A stretch of 64,000 nt of DNA from Oligoflexus sp. (GTDB lineage Bacteria > Bdellovibrionota_B > Oligoflexia > Oligoflexales > Oligoflexaceae), in assembly GCF_035712445.1 (NCBI RefSeq), contig NZ_DASTAT010000069.1, forward strand, positions 1-64,000. The letters run 5' to 3'. The position numbers and the translations under genes are program-made. Shown in pieces: positions 1-8,967 of the stretch; positions within the stretch are counted from its first letter, which is position 1; each line of letters starts with the position of its first letter. The notes beneath the pieces are model-generated. The model had not been told where the DNA came from. It was given only the letters and a program-made list of their open reading frames with translations, and ran no database searches.

Positions 1-994
1 GGGGATTATGTGGGACCACGGTCTTCCAGTTCGCCATGGAAGGCTTGTCGCGGGTCGTTTCCATCACCTGGAAATTCTGGGCGTTGGAGTTGGTCAGGAT
101 ATAAAGGCGATCGCCGCCATCCTCCACGGAATACTCCAGCCCACGAATACGCGGCTGGACCAGGGTCGGCTGGGACTTGACCTTGTCACTCGGAAGGAAA
201 TGCACCTCTGAAGTCGTCGTGCTGGTCGAGCTGATGAAGAGGAGTCTTTCGCTCAGACTCTTGCTGACCGCGACTTCGAAGGTCGTATCCTTTTCTTCGA
301 AGATCAGCTCGCTTTTGAGTTCACCCAAGGTGCGGCGCAGGATCTGATAGGAGCGCAGCGTGGTCGGGTCCTGCCGGGAATAGACGATGGTCTTGCTGTC
401 CTCGGCCCATTCGAAGTTGCCCTTGGTCTTTTCCAGCGAAAGGATGCGCTTGCCGTTCTTGCGATCATAGACCTCGATCGTATAAAAGCGGCGACCCTGG
501 GTGTCCACGGCATAGGCCATGTAACGTTCATCCGGGCTGAGCGAGGGCGCGGTCATGGAAAAATACTTGTGCCCCACCGCGCGCTTATTGCCGTCCACGA
601 GGATCTCCTCAGGCCCTTCCATCGAACCTTTGCGGCGGCAGTAGATGGGATATTCGCCTTCACCCTCGGTGCGCGTGTAATAGGAATAACCGTGATGGGA
701 ATAGGGCGCGGATTGATCGTTCTTTTCAATCCGGCCTTTGATTTCCTCATAGAGTTTCGCCTGGAGTTTTTCGGTGTCCTTCAGCACGAATTCCGTATAG
801 GCGTTCTCGTCCTTCAGATGCTGGATGACCTTCGGGCTTTCCCGATCGTGCAACCACATATAGGGATCGATACGAACGTCGCCATGTTTTTCCAGTTTTT
901 TCTCAATGCGCGTCGGTTTCGGAGGAGGCATGGCCAGACCTGTATCAAGGGTAAGACCGACTAACGCCAGAAGCAGAGGAATACGAGCAAGCAT
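1..994 (-). CDS. ptrB: Oligopeptidase B (S9A family), N-terminal part, runs off the window
   Basis: The open frame reads from an ATG at 994 to the left edge of the window, giving about 331 residues of a protein that is usually near 690. A signal-peptide-like start (MLARIPLLLALVGLTLDTGL, then AMP) is followed by a proline-rich linker and the typical S9A opening PYMWLHDRESPKVIQHLKDE. The visible part is the beta-propeller that gates substrates in prolyl oligopeptidases; the catalytic Ser/Asp/His domain lies outside the window. Oligopeptidase B cleaves short peptides after Arg/Lys. The signal peptide suggests a periplasmic enzyme, whereas the E. coli enzyme is cytoplasmic. An AGGAAAGG element lies just upstream of the ATG. 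Family assignment rests on the N-terminal motif only, so a related prolyl oligopeptidase is possible. Confidence 0.8.
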   Translation of the reverse strand, partial: MLARIPLLLALVGLTLDTGLAMPPPKPTRIEKKLEKHGDVRIDPYMWLHDRESPKVIQHLKDENAYTEFVLKDTEKLQAKLYEEIKGRIEKNDQSAPYSHHGYSYYTRTEGEGEYPIYCRRKGSMEGPEEILVDGNKRAVGHKYFSMTAPSLSPDERYMAYAVDTQGRRFYTIEVYDRKNGKRILSLEKTKGNFEWAEDSKTIVYSRQDPTTLRSYQILRRTLGELKSELIFEEKDTTFEVAVSKSLSERLLFISSTSTTTSEVHFLPSDKVKSQPTLVQPRIRGLEYSVEDGGDRLYILTNSNAQNFQVMETTRDKPSMANWKTVVPHNP

Positions 995-1064
995 CGCAAT
1001 GACCTTTCCTGTCAAAAACCAGCTGCCATTGCTAGCACAGGAGGGGCGTTTTTTCCAGCGGGCA

Positions 1065-1913
1065 TTACTTCCAACGGTTGTGGAGCCAGAAGTAGTGCTC
1101 GGGGTATTTGCGTACCGCGCCTTCGACGACCCGATTGAAAAGCTCGGAATGCTTCAGAATATCTTCGCTGCGGCTTTCGCTGCTCACCAGGTTCAAGGCG
1201 GGCTCGAATTCCAGAAGATGCTCGCCAAAGGCCGTGCGGTGCATATAGCCAGGAATGACGGGCGCGGGGCGACGGCTCCAGATAGCCGCAAAACTCGTGT
1301 TGGTTTTGGCAGGTGTTCCAAAAAAAGGCAGGCGCGGTTCGCCGGGACGGGCCTGGTCGATGACGAAGCCCACGATTTCCCCGCGGTCCAAAACCTCGCG
1401 AATGCCGCGCATGCCATCGCCTTTGCGGTCACGACGGATCCAATAGAAACCATTGTTGAAACGCAGACGCTCCACAAAACGATTGGTGCCCTGGCCGCCG
1501 ACCTTCTTCACCACTACATAGGCCGGTTTAAAAGTCCGCGTGACCTTGGCGCCCATGGCCTCCCAATTGCCGAGGTGAAAGCAGAGTATGTAAACCCCGC
1601 GGCCCTCAGCCAACGCTGCACGCAGGTGTTCGCCACCGCGCACCTCGATGCGGTCGGCGATCGGCTTTCTTACGGATATCATCGTTTCGAATATGGTCAG
1701 GACAAAGTTGAGCACTGACTGACGGGCTATGTGTTCGCGTTCCTCGACGCTTTTGCTGTCGCCAAAAGCGATGCCGATGTTCCGCAGCATAACCGAACGC
1801 CGCACGCGGAGCAGATCAAAGGCTACGAAGGTAATGAGCTGAGCGAGGCCGACCAAAATGCGATTGGGCAGCCGGCTCAGGCTTTGCGCCAAAGCGGTGA
1901 GAACGTGTTCCAC
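1065..1913 (-). CDS. LpxL/HtrB-family lysophospholipid (lipid A) acyltransferase
   Basis: This 282-residue protein belongs to the family that transfers acyl chains from acyl-ACP to lipid A precursors at the inner membrane. The HX4E catalytic motif is visible as HLGNWE with His113 and Glu118. Other family marks are the DQARPGEPRLPFFG stretch around residue 190 and the LHNRWK ending. A hydrophobic N-terminal helix (about residues 20-36) would anchor it. The start is GTG at 1913, preceded by AAGGA with 6-nt spacing. It follows the oligopeptidase gene on the same strand with about 70 bases between. The length is slightly under the 300-310 residues of the E. coli enzymes. It could be a late acyltransferase of any chain-length specificity; the sequence does not decide which. 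Confidence 0.88.
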   Translation of the reverse strand: MEHVLTALAQSLSRLPNRILVGLAQLITFVAFDLLRVRRSVMLRNIGIAFGDSKSVEEREHIARQSVLNFVLTIFETMISVRKPIADRIEVRGGEHLRAALAEGRGVYILCFHLGNWEAMGAKVTRTFKPAYVVVKKVGGQGTNRFVERLRFNNGFYWIRRDRKGDGMRGIREVLDRGEIVGFVIDQARPGEPRLPFFGTPAKTNTSFAAIWSRRPAPVIPGYMHRTAFGEHLLEFEPALNLVSSESRSEDILKHSELFNRVVEGAVRKYPEHYFWLHNRWK

Positions 1914-2442
1914 GCCGTATCCTTATCAGTCATGGGAGTCTTATATCTTTTACCCATAAAGCTTTTTGGACGGTTTTGTCCAGCAAAAAAACCGGAGCCG
2001 CGCAGAGCTTCGTGATCGGCGATCGTTTGACCATCTTTGATGCTGTGTTCGTTGAATACTCATGTCTTCACACAGGTCGCGGACCTGGCGCGAGACCGGC
2101 GGATCTTGAATAGCGGCGGTCTGCTTTGCTGGAAGCAGGCTTCGCAGGACATGCCCGTGGCTATCGGAGCATGGACCGAAATCAGAAAAAACCATCTGGC
2201 GCCTTTGGGTTTGCAGATCGCCATTGAATCAGGTACTTATGTAGTAGCATCCTCTGGACTATTGTTAACAGAAATCAATAAGCTTGAGTCGCGTTTTCAA
2301 CAGCCCTGAATTGGAGTTGATTGCGGGCACAATGTGAACGCATATGCTGCGCATTGCAGTATTCCACAGGAGATTATCGCTGTTTCGCAACCTAGGGAGC
2401 AAGCATAGCGAGCGATCCTTGTTTGAAAGGTCTGCCCAAGGA
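1914..2442. other. Intergenic region, no convincing gene
   Basis: About 530 bases lie between two divergently read genes. Short open frames occur on both strands but have no good ribosome binding site and no recognisable product. A small hairpin-forming pair TGGAC/GTCCA (1967-1982) is flanked by A/T runs on the wrong sides for a terminator. Promoters for both flanking genes are expected here, but I cannot point to convincing -35/-10 boxes. Confidence 0.5.
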
Positions 2443-3165
2443 ATGCCTTATCTAAATTGGATGATCCTGGCCTTTATCCTTCTTCTGACCGGCCATAGTC
2501 CCGGCAAGGACAACCGTTATCGATTTTGGGCGGGAGATATCCCGCCTTATTCATTTGTGGACGCGGGGCAGAAGTCCCAGGGAAGTCTTTATCAGATCTT
2601 TCAAACGCTGGTGACGCGAATGGGATATGACAGCAAGGTAGAGATCGTGCCCTGGAAGCGGGTTTTGATGGAAACCCAGAAAAATTCGCCCATCCTCTTC
2701 ATACCGGCCGCTCGCAGCCCGGACCGTGAGAAGCTTTATCAATGGATCGAACCCCTCATGATCGAAAGCTTCGGTATTTTCACCCTGCCTGGACGAGAGC
2801 AGGATATGCAGAATAAGGAACGCGTTCGTGAGGCGCGGATCTGCACGCTGCGGGGATCGGCGACCGAAGAGTTGGTCAAACGGCATCAACTATCACGTTT
2901 GGAAGTCGTAGCTACGAATGATACTTGCGCTCGCCTTTTGAAAGCAGGTCGCGTGGAAGCCTGGCTGGCGGCCAGGCGCGCCGCGTTCGCGTCCTATGCA
3001 CAGGTAGGATACGATCCCGCGGAGCTTCGAGCGGGACTCGTCCTGGAAGAGTGGCCTCTTTATCTCGCCGCGTCAAAGGCCGTCCCGGAAGCGGATCTGC
3101 AGCGCTGGAAGCAGGAGATTCAGAAAATGAAGAGCGACGGGACTATGGAGCGATTGCTTCGCTAA
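2443..3165 (+). CDS. Periplasmic substrate-binding-protein-like (SBP_bac_3 type) protein
   Basis: I start this at the ATG at 2443, which gives a signal peptide (MPYLNWMILAFILLLTG) and a mature protein of about 215 residues. The frame is open further upstream, but the extra N-terminus is basic and looks non-coding. The fold signature is that of amino-acid-type solute-binding proteins: an early WAGDIPPYSF ligand-lip segment, GSLYQIFQTLVTRMGY, VPWKRVLMETQK, and a late WKQEIQKMKSDGTMERLL tail. Proteins of this kind are common in delta-proteobacteria and Bdellovibrionota as stand-alone periplasmic proteins without an ABC transporter beside them. No permease or ATPase gene is adjacent here. The ligand is unknown. 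Confidence 0.75.
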   Translation: MPYLNWMILAFILLLTGHSPGKDNRYRFWAGDIPPYSFVDAGQKSQGSLYQIFQTLVTRMGYDSKVEIVPWKRVLMETQKNSPILFIPAARSPDREKLYQWIEPLMIESFGIFTLPGREQDMQNKERVREARICTLRGSATEELVKRHQLSRLEVVATNDTCARLLKAGRVEAWLAARRAAFASYAQVGYDPAELRAGLVLEEWPLYLAASKAVPEADLQRWKQEIQKMKSDGTMERLLR

Positions 3166-3247
3166 AATGCATTCCACTTTTTTTTTGAATGGCCATGCTC
3201 CTTAAATTCCTGTTTTCTGATGACAACGTGATCAGGAAGGAGATTTT

Positions 3248-5374
3248 ATGAGGCAAGGCATGCAGTCCGGTCTTTTACTTCTGATGCTGGCGAGTCAGGC
3301 ATCCGAATTATCCGCGGGGCCGGTCAATAGTCCCGGTTCCTATCCCTTTGCCAAGGCGTCGTCGCGCAATGATAGGGTGACGCTCGGTAACCTCAAGAGC
3401 CTCGTGTATTGGCAGGAAAAGGGTGTGGAACGCGCAGGCCTCGTTCCCTGGCGTCAGAGTTGGTCCAGGACGGAGCGATTCACCGGGGGCATTGCGGAAG
3501 CTTCAGAACGGAAGTCCGGGGCTCCTGCGGCCATCGCTTGCGCTGGGGATGAGACGCAGATTTTCCACCCCGAGCGAAACCCGGCTGCGCCGGCGGGTGT
3601 TTGGAAAAATGCTGAAACGCTGGGAACCGGACCCCAGGGCGCGCGGCGCTGTGCCATGCAAAAGACTGGTGCTTTCGCTGAGTTTTTCCCGTCCCGATCC
3701 ACTCTTGTGCTCAATCGTACGCAGAGTTTTTCGATTCCCTCTGGATTTCAAACGTCGGAGCTTCTGGCTGCGGGCGAGGGCTTTATGCTGATGTCGAGCA
3801 GCAAGGCACTGAGCTTTTATCTTCGCGATGCAAAATGGGTGATGTCGTCGGTATGGAATCACGGAGTCTCCAGTGTGGGCCCGGACACCCGCTGGGATGG
3901 TCAGGATCGTTTGCTTTTGAAGGCCGATCCCGACGGCTATGCGCTTGCGAGTATAAGAAGCGGCAGTGACGGTCCAAGGCTTTCCCAGGTGCAGCGTCTT
4001 CCTGTGAGTCCCTGCGAGACGGACCAGGTCTGTGGTCTTTCCCTGGCCCAGGATGAATCGTGGCTTCTGAGTGGATACTGGGGTCATTATCTGGGGCGCG
4101 GGCAGCAGTTCATGCGGCTGAATCTTCCTTTATCCGTGGAAAAAGGCGCCGGAGCGGTGGCCATAGCTCATGCGGGTGCGGGAGGGCGTTTCACTTATCT
4201 GGGATGGGATGATGGGGATCAGGGAATACTGCCGAATCTGCCGCAAAATCCCACAGAAACAAGGGCGCAGCCCGATCGTTATATGACCTGGATCAAAAGG
4301 GATGATGGCGCTGTTCAGATGGAAGTATGGAATGGACCTTTGCCGGATGACATTCCGCGGCATTGGCTCGCGTGGGAACCGGGTTATGAATGGAGCTTTG
4401 CCGATGAACCCATGACCCGCGCCGCGGCTGATGACCGCTGGTGGCTCGATCGTCTGGGCGCCCAGGCTGCGTGGACCAGGCTGAAAGCCGCCGGTATCAG
4501 GCCCGCCCCGGTTCGCGTGGCGGTGATCGATAGTGGAGCGGATCCAAGCCATCCCTGGCTTCAGGAGCAGCTGGATCGGAAGGCCCGGGAAATTCCGAAG
4601 AATGGCCTGGATGATGATGACAATGGATATGTGGATGATGTCTGGGGCTATGACTTTGTCGAAGAGGATGCGGTCCCGCAGGATGACTTCGGTCACGGTT
4701 CGCATGTGGCCGGTTTGATGATCGCGCGGAAAGGTGATGATATTCGCAATCCCGCGCCGAACCTTTCCCTTATGGTGGTGCGGGCCCTGGATCGCAGTGG
4801 CAAGAGCAATAGCATTGACCTGGCGCGGGCTCTTTATTATGCGGCGGATAATGGAGCTGAACTGGTGAACTGCAGCTGGGGCGGAGGACCGGATACCCAG
4901 GCGCTACGGGATGCCTTCGCCATGCTGCGGGAAAGGGGAATCCTGGTCTTTTCATCGGCCGGGAACGATAGGCTCGATACCGATAAAAGTCCCGATGTGC
5001 CGAAGAAGTATTCGGGTGTTGTGTCGGTGGCTGCCAGTGATAAGAATAACAGGCTCGCCGATTTCAGCAGCTACGGAGCGAATTCCGTGCGTTTCATAAC
5101 GCCGGGTGATGCGATCGTCAGTACAATCCCGGGCGGAGCTTTTGGGGAAAAATCGGGAACCAGCATGGCCTCACCCTTGGCTGTGGCGAGTTTTGCGCTG
5201 CTCTGGGGCGCGGTTCGGGATCTGGAGCCAGAACTGGATAAAGCCCGGCAGATCGAAAAAGTCGATCGCCTTCTGTGTGAAACGGCCGAAGCCCAGGGTG
5301 TGGAAAAGCGTTCGCAGTGCGGGCGCATTCGGCTGGATGTCAGTGTGGAAAAACTTTTGAACGGAAAGGAATAG
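3248..5374 (+). CDS. Secreted subtilisin-like serine protease (S8) with a large N-terminal domain
   Basis: This 708-residue protein starts at an ATG 5 nt after AAGGAG and has a signal peptide (MRQGMQSGLLLLMLASQASE). The peptidase domain occupies roughly residues 400-705. The catalytic triad is visible: Asp428 in VAVIDSGADPSHPW, His483 in DDFGHGSHVAG and Ser639 in GTSMASPLAVASF, with the oxyanion Asn in SSAGND. An acidic loop (DDDDNGYVDDVWGYDF), common in subtilases and often Ca-binding, precedes the His. Residues 30-390 form a domain I do not recognise. It is rich in Trp/Gly and predicted strand-like stretches, and it is far longer than an ordinary I9 propeptide. It probably acts as a chaperone, substrate-binding or cell-surface domain. 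The next gene, a Crp-type regulator, begins 7 nt after the stop, so the two are probably co-transcribed. Confidence 0.9.
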   Translation: MRQGMQSGLLLLMLASQASELSAGPVNSPGSYPFAKASSRNDRVTLGNLKSLVYWQEKGVERAGLVPWRQSWSRTERFTGGIAEASERKSGAPAAIACAGDETQIFHPERNPAAPAGVWKNAETLGTGPQGARRCAMQKTGAFAEFFPSRSTLVLNRTQSFSIPSGFQTSELLAAGEGFMLMSSSKALSFYLRDAKWVMSSVWNHGVSSVGPDTRWDGQDRLLLKADPDGYALASIRSGSDGPRLSQVQRLPVSPCETDQVCGLSLAQDESWLLSGYWGHYLGRGQQFMRLNLPLSVEKGAGAVAIAHAGAGGRFTYLGWDDGDQGILPNLPQNPTETRAQPDRYMTWIKRDDGAVQMEVWNGPLPDDIPRHWLAWEPGYEWSFADEPMTRAAADDRWWLDRLGAQAAWTRLKAAGIRPAPVRVAVIDSGADPSHPWLQEQLDRKAREIPKNGLDDDDNGYVDDVWGYDFVEEDAVPQDDFGHGSHVAGLMIARKGDDIRNPAPNLSLMVVRALDRSGKSNSIDLARALYYAADNGAELVNCSWGGGPDTQALRDAFAMLRERGILVFSSAGNDRLDTDKSPDVPKKYSGVVSVAASDKNNRLADFSSYGANSVRFITPGDAIVSTIPGGAFGEKSGTSMASPLAVASFALLWGAVRDLEPELDKARQIEKVDRLLCETAEAQGVEKRSQCGRIRLDVSVEKLLNGKE

Positions 5375-5381
5375 GCTTCGG

Positions 5382-5987
5382 ATGATGGAGACCCACGAGA
5401 TGAATTCCATGCTGCGCTTTTTGGAACGCTACATGGAGCCGACAGAGGATGAGATCAATCTCGTACTCAGTACGAACAGGGTAAAGGCCTTCAAAAAGAA
5501 TGAAACCATCCGCAGCTTCGGGTCGGCGTCCCGCGAGGTTTACTTCGTGCTTTCGGGCTGCGTCTATTCCCTTTACAGAGGGCATGAGGACCTGGTCGTC
5601 GGTGAGGTCTTTTTCACGGGCGAGCCGGTTCTTATTCCCGCGAGCGAGGAGGGGGAAGACTCCTTATATGAAATTCGCTCCGTTGGGCCTACGACACTTG
5701 CCGTTTCGATGGCGGATGAAGTCGAGCAGAATACACGCGCCTTCCCCCGGTTCGAGCGGGTCTGCCGGCTTTTTGCCGAGGAGATGCTGGCCCGTAAAAC
5801 AAGGTTTCACGATCATCTGCGCCGGCTCTCGCCCTTGGAGAAGTATCTTTACGTGTTCAAGGAAAGACGGCAGCTCATTCTTGAGGTGCCCCAGCATCTT
5901 TTGGCGAACTATCTGGGGATGACGCCGGAAACCCTGAGCCGTGTGCGCAGGCAGATCGCGACGGGCGAACTTGATTTGAATCAATGA
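5382..5987 (+). CDS. Crp/Fnr-type transcriptional regulator
   Basis: This protein of up to 201 residues has an N-terminal cyclic-nucleotide-binding-like beta-roll (EVYFVLSGCVYSLYRG, VGEVFFTGEPVL) and a C-terminal winged helix. The recognition region is VPQHLLANYLGMTPETLSRV, residues 169-188, as in CRP/FNR proteins. The usual cAMP phosphate-binding RxS motif is not obvious and there is no N-terminal FNR cysteine cluster, so the effector is unknown. Two starts are possible: ATG at 5382 behind AAAGGA, or ATG at 5400 with GGAG 9 nt upstream. It lies immediately behind the subtilase gene and may control it or itself. Confidence 0.85.
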   Translation: MMETHEMNSMLRFLERYMEPTEDEINLVLSTNRVKAFKKNETIRSFGSASREVYFVLSGCVYSLYRGHEDLVVGEVFFTGEPVLIPASEEGEDSLYEIRSVGPTTLAVSMADEVEQNTRAFPRFERVCRLFAEEMLARKTRFHDHLRRLSPLEKYLYVFKERRQLILEVPQHLLANYLGMTPETLSRVRRQIATGELDLNQ

Positions 5988-6050
5988 ACTGGCCTTGAGC
6001 CCCTTGTACACTGGCCCTACAACATTGTGCTGGCTGACAGAGGGGTGACC

Positions 6051-6641
6051 ATGAAGCGAGGGATTTTGTGTCTCTGTATCTTAAGCCCGGGATTGGCTCT
6101 GGCTGACGTCCAGGGTTCCCGGTTTTTCGTCGGAACATCGGCTTTTATGCTGTATAACCTGGATCAGAGCACAGACTACCCTCCGCATTTCTATCAGCTG
6201 AACTTTGGGTATCAGCTGACGCCCAAGGATGTCCTTTCCCTGGAATTCATCACCTGGCGTTATTATGCTCCGATGGCGATTCTGGGCAACTCCGAGAATG
6301 AGGAGGATAACTTTCCCGGCTATGTGAAGGTCGTGGGACCGGCGCTGGCCTATCAAAGGTTCATCGCCTGGGGTTTCTATACCGCGCTGCATAGCGCTTT
6401 TTTCCAGCAGAGTTTTTGGAATGAAGAGGACGTGAAGATCGGTACCGGACGCCAGCTGTTCTTGACCTTTCGTCTTGGCTACCACCTGTCCTTTTATTCT
6501 GATAAACTTTTCCTCGAACCATCCCTTGCGATGACCCACTGGCCGATCAATACGGGCTTGCCTGAGGATTTTCAAGTCCAGGAAGATAAGTGGCGTAAAT
6601 ATCAGTTCGAACCAGGACTGCATATGGGTTTTGTTTTTTAA
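6051..6641 (+). CDS. Outer-membrane beta-barrel-like protein of unknown function
   Basis: From the ATG at 6051 (GAGGGG just upstream) this encodes 196 residues with a signal peptide MKRGILCLCILSPGLALADV. The mature part shows alternating aromatic and small residues typical of a small beta-barrel (FYQLNFGYQLTPKDVLSLEF, FLTFRLGYHLSFY) and ends in an aromatic residue (MGFVF), the usual outer-membrane insertion signal. No enzyme motif is visible. It is followed after 17 nt by a lipoprotein gene on the same strand, so the pair may form a small operon. Confidence 0.6.
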   Translation: MKRGILCLCILSPGLALADVQGSRFFVGTSAFMLYNLDQSTDYPPHFYQLNFGYQLTPKDVLSLEFITWRYYAPMAILGNSENEEDNFPGYVKVVGPALAYQRFIAWGFYTALHSAFFQQSFWNEEDVKIGTGRQLFLTFRLGYHLSFYSDKLFLEPSLAMTHWPINTGLPEDFQVQEDKWRKYQFEPGLHMGFVF

Positions 6642-6658
6642 GGATAGGATGAAGATTC

Positions 6659-7207
6659 ATGAACAGTCAGCGCGTTCTCTTGCCTCTAGTATTTCTGCTG
6701 GTCAATGCGTGTAAAGGCGGGGGAGGCGGATCGTCCAATGACACCACAACCACGCCGCCCTCGAATTCGAGCGGCACGACCGGCGATGAATTCCTGACCA
6801 ATTGCCCGGCTTCTTCCTCGCTTATTGAAACAACCGAATGGACCAGCTGTCTTGAAGGCAAGAGCCTGACAGGGACGGAACCTTTTACGAACAAGGCCTG
6901 TGAGCTGAAAATAAAGGCGAATGGAGCTTTCGATTATCTGCGTGATGACGCGCTTGCGATCTCGATTACCGAGCGCAGTACCTGGCAAAGTCCGAATGGG
7001 ACCTATCAGAATGCAAACACCGGATCCACCCGGATCTTCCTCGCCGGCATTGCGCCCGACCTGCCTGCGGTCGCCGGCGTGGCGCGCGTGACACGTCTGA
7101 ATATTTCCATCTTCGGAACGGCAGGCCAGCAGGATAAGATCGAAGTCCAATACCTCGACGCGGACCTTGCACGGCAGACGTTCAATTGCAACGTGTCCTT
7201 GCTTTGA
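6659..7207 (+). CDS. Putative lipoprotein, function unknown
   Basis: This 182-residue protein has a short signal peptide and a lipobox LVNAC with the lipidated Cys at residue 18. A glycine/serine/threonine-rich flexible linker follows (GGGGGSSNDTTTTPPSNSSG). The globular part (about residues 45-182) has four cysteines that could form disulfides (NCPA, TSCLEG, KACELK, FNCNVS) and no catalytic signature. It probably sits at the inner face of the outer membrane or at the cell surface. It converges with ilvA; the two stop codons are about 15 nt apart. Confidence 0.65.
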   Translation: MNSQRVLLPLVFLLVNACKGGGGGSSNDTTTTPPSNSSGTTGDEFLTNCPASSSLIETTEWTSCLEGKSLTGTEPFTNKACELKIKANGAFDYLRDDALAISITERSTWQSPNGTYQNANTGSTRIFLAGIAPDLPAVAGVARVTRLNISIFGTAGQQDKIEVQYLDADLARQTFNCNVSLL

Positions 7208-7222
7208 GTCAACACAGCCTGC

Positions 7223-8731
7223 CTAAAGAAGGAGTCGATAGGCGGGATTCTCGGTTTCCCTTTTGAAGGGGTAGCTGATTCTTTGCAGATGCTGTTCGAA
7301 TTCCAAGCGCTCGTCCCTGCGCACTTCAAAGGCAATCAGCACGCGTCCGTAATCCGCTCCATGCGATCGGTAATGGAAGAGCGAGATATTCCAGCGGTCG
7401 CTGATCACGGCCAGGAAATCAGCCAGGGCCCGCGGTCTTTCGGGGAAGACGAAGCTATAGAGTTCCTCTTCGATCGCCAGCGGTGCGCGACCACCGACCA
7501 TGTGCCTCACATGTTCTTTCGCGAGTTCGTTCTCGGTCAGATCCTCGACGTGATAGCCTTGATCACTGAGTTTGCCGAGAAGGCGCTCCTGATCCTCGAT
7601 GCCGTGAACGGAGAGCCCAAGGAAAATATAGGCCTCCGGCGTTCCGTTGGTGCGGTAATTGAATTCCGTGATCGCCTTGCCGGCGAGGATGCTGGTACAG
7701 AATTCCTTGAGCGCCCCGGGACGTTCCAAAAGGCGGATGGCGAGCAGGCACTCGCGACCGGCTCCGGTCATGGCTCTTTCTGCGACGAACTGCAGGCGCT
7801 GAAAATTCATGTTCGCGCCTGAGTTGATGGTCACAATGTTTCGACCCTGGGTGGGGTTTTGCCGTAAAAAAGCCTTCGCACCGGCCCAGGATAAGGCTCC
7901 TGCCGGCTCGACGATGGTGCGCGTTTCGCTGTAAATATCCTCGATGGCCGAACAGATTTCATCCGTTGAAACCTTGATGAAGCCATCGACGTAATCCTGG
8001 GCCACAGCAAAGGTATTCTCACCGACCTGCCGCACCGCGACACCATCGGCGAAGACTCCAACCTGATTCAGCACCACGCGCTTCTGCTCATCAATCGAGC
8101 GGGTCATGGCATCACTATCGATCGGTTCCACGCCATAGATCTTCACGGCGGGATTCAGGCTTTTGATATAGATGGCAAGACCAGCCAGGAGTCCACCACC
8201 GCCGACCGGAACAAAGACATAATCCACCTCGGGACAGTCTTCCAATATTTCCTTGCCCACTGTCCCTTGGCCCGCAATCACAAGGGGATCATCAAAAGGA
8301 TGAATCATCTGCGCCCCCAATTTTTCCACGAGCTGCAGACTGTGATCGTAGGCCTGCGAATAGTGATCGCCGGCCAGAACGATTTCGGCACCAAAGCGCG
8401 CCACGGATTTAATTTTGATATCCGGTGTCGTGGTCGGCATCACCACCCACGCCGGCATTCCCAGAATGCGTGCGGAAAGCGCCACGCCCTGACCGTGATT
8501 GCCCGCCGACGCGCAGATCACGCCTTTGGCCCTTTCCTCTTTGGGAATGGCGGCCATGCGGTTATAGGCTCCGCGAATCTTGAAGGAAAAAATCGGCTGC
8601 AGGTCTTCGCGTTTAACGAAAATGGAATTGCCCCAAATCGAGGAAAGGGTGGGAGCCTGTTCCATTGGAGTACGTTTGGCCACATCGTAAACGCGAGCTT
8701 TGAGTATGTCTTTAAACAGCGATTGTTCCAT
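7223..8731 (-). CDS. ilvA: Threonine ammonia-lyase, biosynthetic (threonine deaminase)
   Basis: This PLP enzyme converts threonine to 2-oxobutyrate, the first step of isoleucine synthesis. The PLP lysine is Lys51 in FSFKIRGAYNRM. The substrate-loop SAGNHGQGVA and the phosphate-binding glycine run VPVGGGGLLAGLA are present. At 502 residues it is the long biosynthetic type. Two ACT-like regulatory domains (from about residue 330 to the end, for example LLAIRLLERPGAL and LYSFVFPERPRALADFL) allow isoleucine feedback control. The start is the ATG at 8731. The gene stands alone, with no ilv neighbours. No attenuator is evident in the 5' region, which also holds a hairpin assigned to the neighbouring operon. 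Confidence 0.95.
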   Translation of the reverse strand: MEQSLFKDILKARVYDVAKRTPMEQAPTLSSIWGNSIFVKREDLQPIFSFKIRGAYNRMAAIPKEERAKGVICASAGNHGQGVALSARILGMPAWVVMPTTTPDIKIKSVARFGAEIVLAGDHYSQAYDHSLQLVEKLGAQMIHPFDDPLVIAGQGTVGKEILEDCPEVDYVFVPVGGGGLLAGLAIYIKSLNPAVKIYGVEPIDSDAMTRSIDEQKRVVLNQVGVFADGVAVRQVGENTFAVAQDYVDGFIKVSTDEICSAIEDIYSETRTIVEPAGALSWAGAKAFLRQNPTQGRNIVTINSGANMNFQRLQFVAERAMTGAGRECLLAIRLLERPGALKEFCTSILAGKAITEFNYRTNGTPEAYIFLGLSVHGIEDQERLLGKLSDQGYHVEDLTENELAKEHVRHMVGGRAPLAIEEELYSFVFPERPRALADFLAVISDRWNISLFHYRSHGADYGRVLIAFEVRRDERLEFEQHLQRISYPFKRETENPAYRLLL

Positions 8732-8831
8732 GGGAGCCTCGGGTTAAACTGGGCTCATCCTAACACAAGGAAGGGCGGGGCAAGGGAAGCGCTTTCCGGC
8801 AGGGGTTGCGATTTCCCGGCGAAAGCATACA

Positions 8832-8857
8832 GCCCGGTTGGAGAAAGGCTACCGGGC
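8832..8857 (-). terminator. Hairpin downstream of the synthase-kinase-regulator operon
   Basis: Perfect 7-bp arms GCCCGGT/ACCGGGC around a 12-nt loop lie about 110 nt downstream of the response-regulator stop on the minus strand. The following U-run is poor, so termination may be weak or Rho-assisted. A second, looser inverted repeat (GCTTTC/GAAAGC, 8791-8826) follows in the same direction. Confidence 0.45.
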
Positions 8858-8967
8858 CGTGTTTATTCAAAATGACGCATCAAGGGTCAGAAGGCGGCGA
8901 GGCGAAACAGAGGCAGGGCTTTTACCGGGTTAGCGTGCATGAAGGAGCCTCGGGCCGCTGCCGCCTC

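Noticed and set aside
1967..1982. TGGAC/GTCCA hairpin as a terminator
   Set aside because: The flanking A and T runs are on the wrong sides for either strand.
2037..2309. 90-codon plus-strand frame between the acyltransferase and the binding-protein gene
   Set aside because: Its start has no ribosome site, its composition is unremarkable and no family is recognisable.
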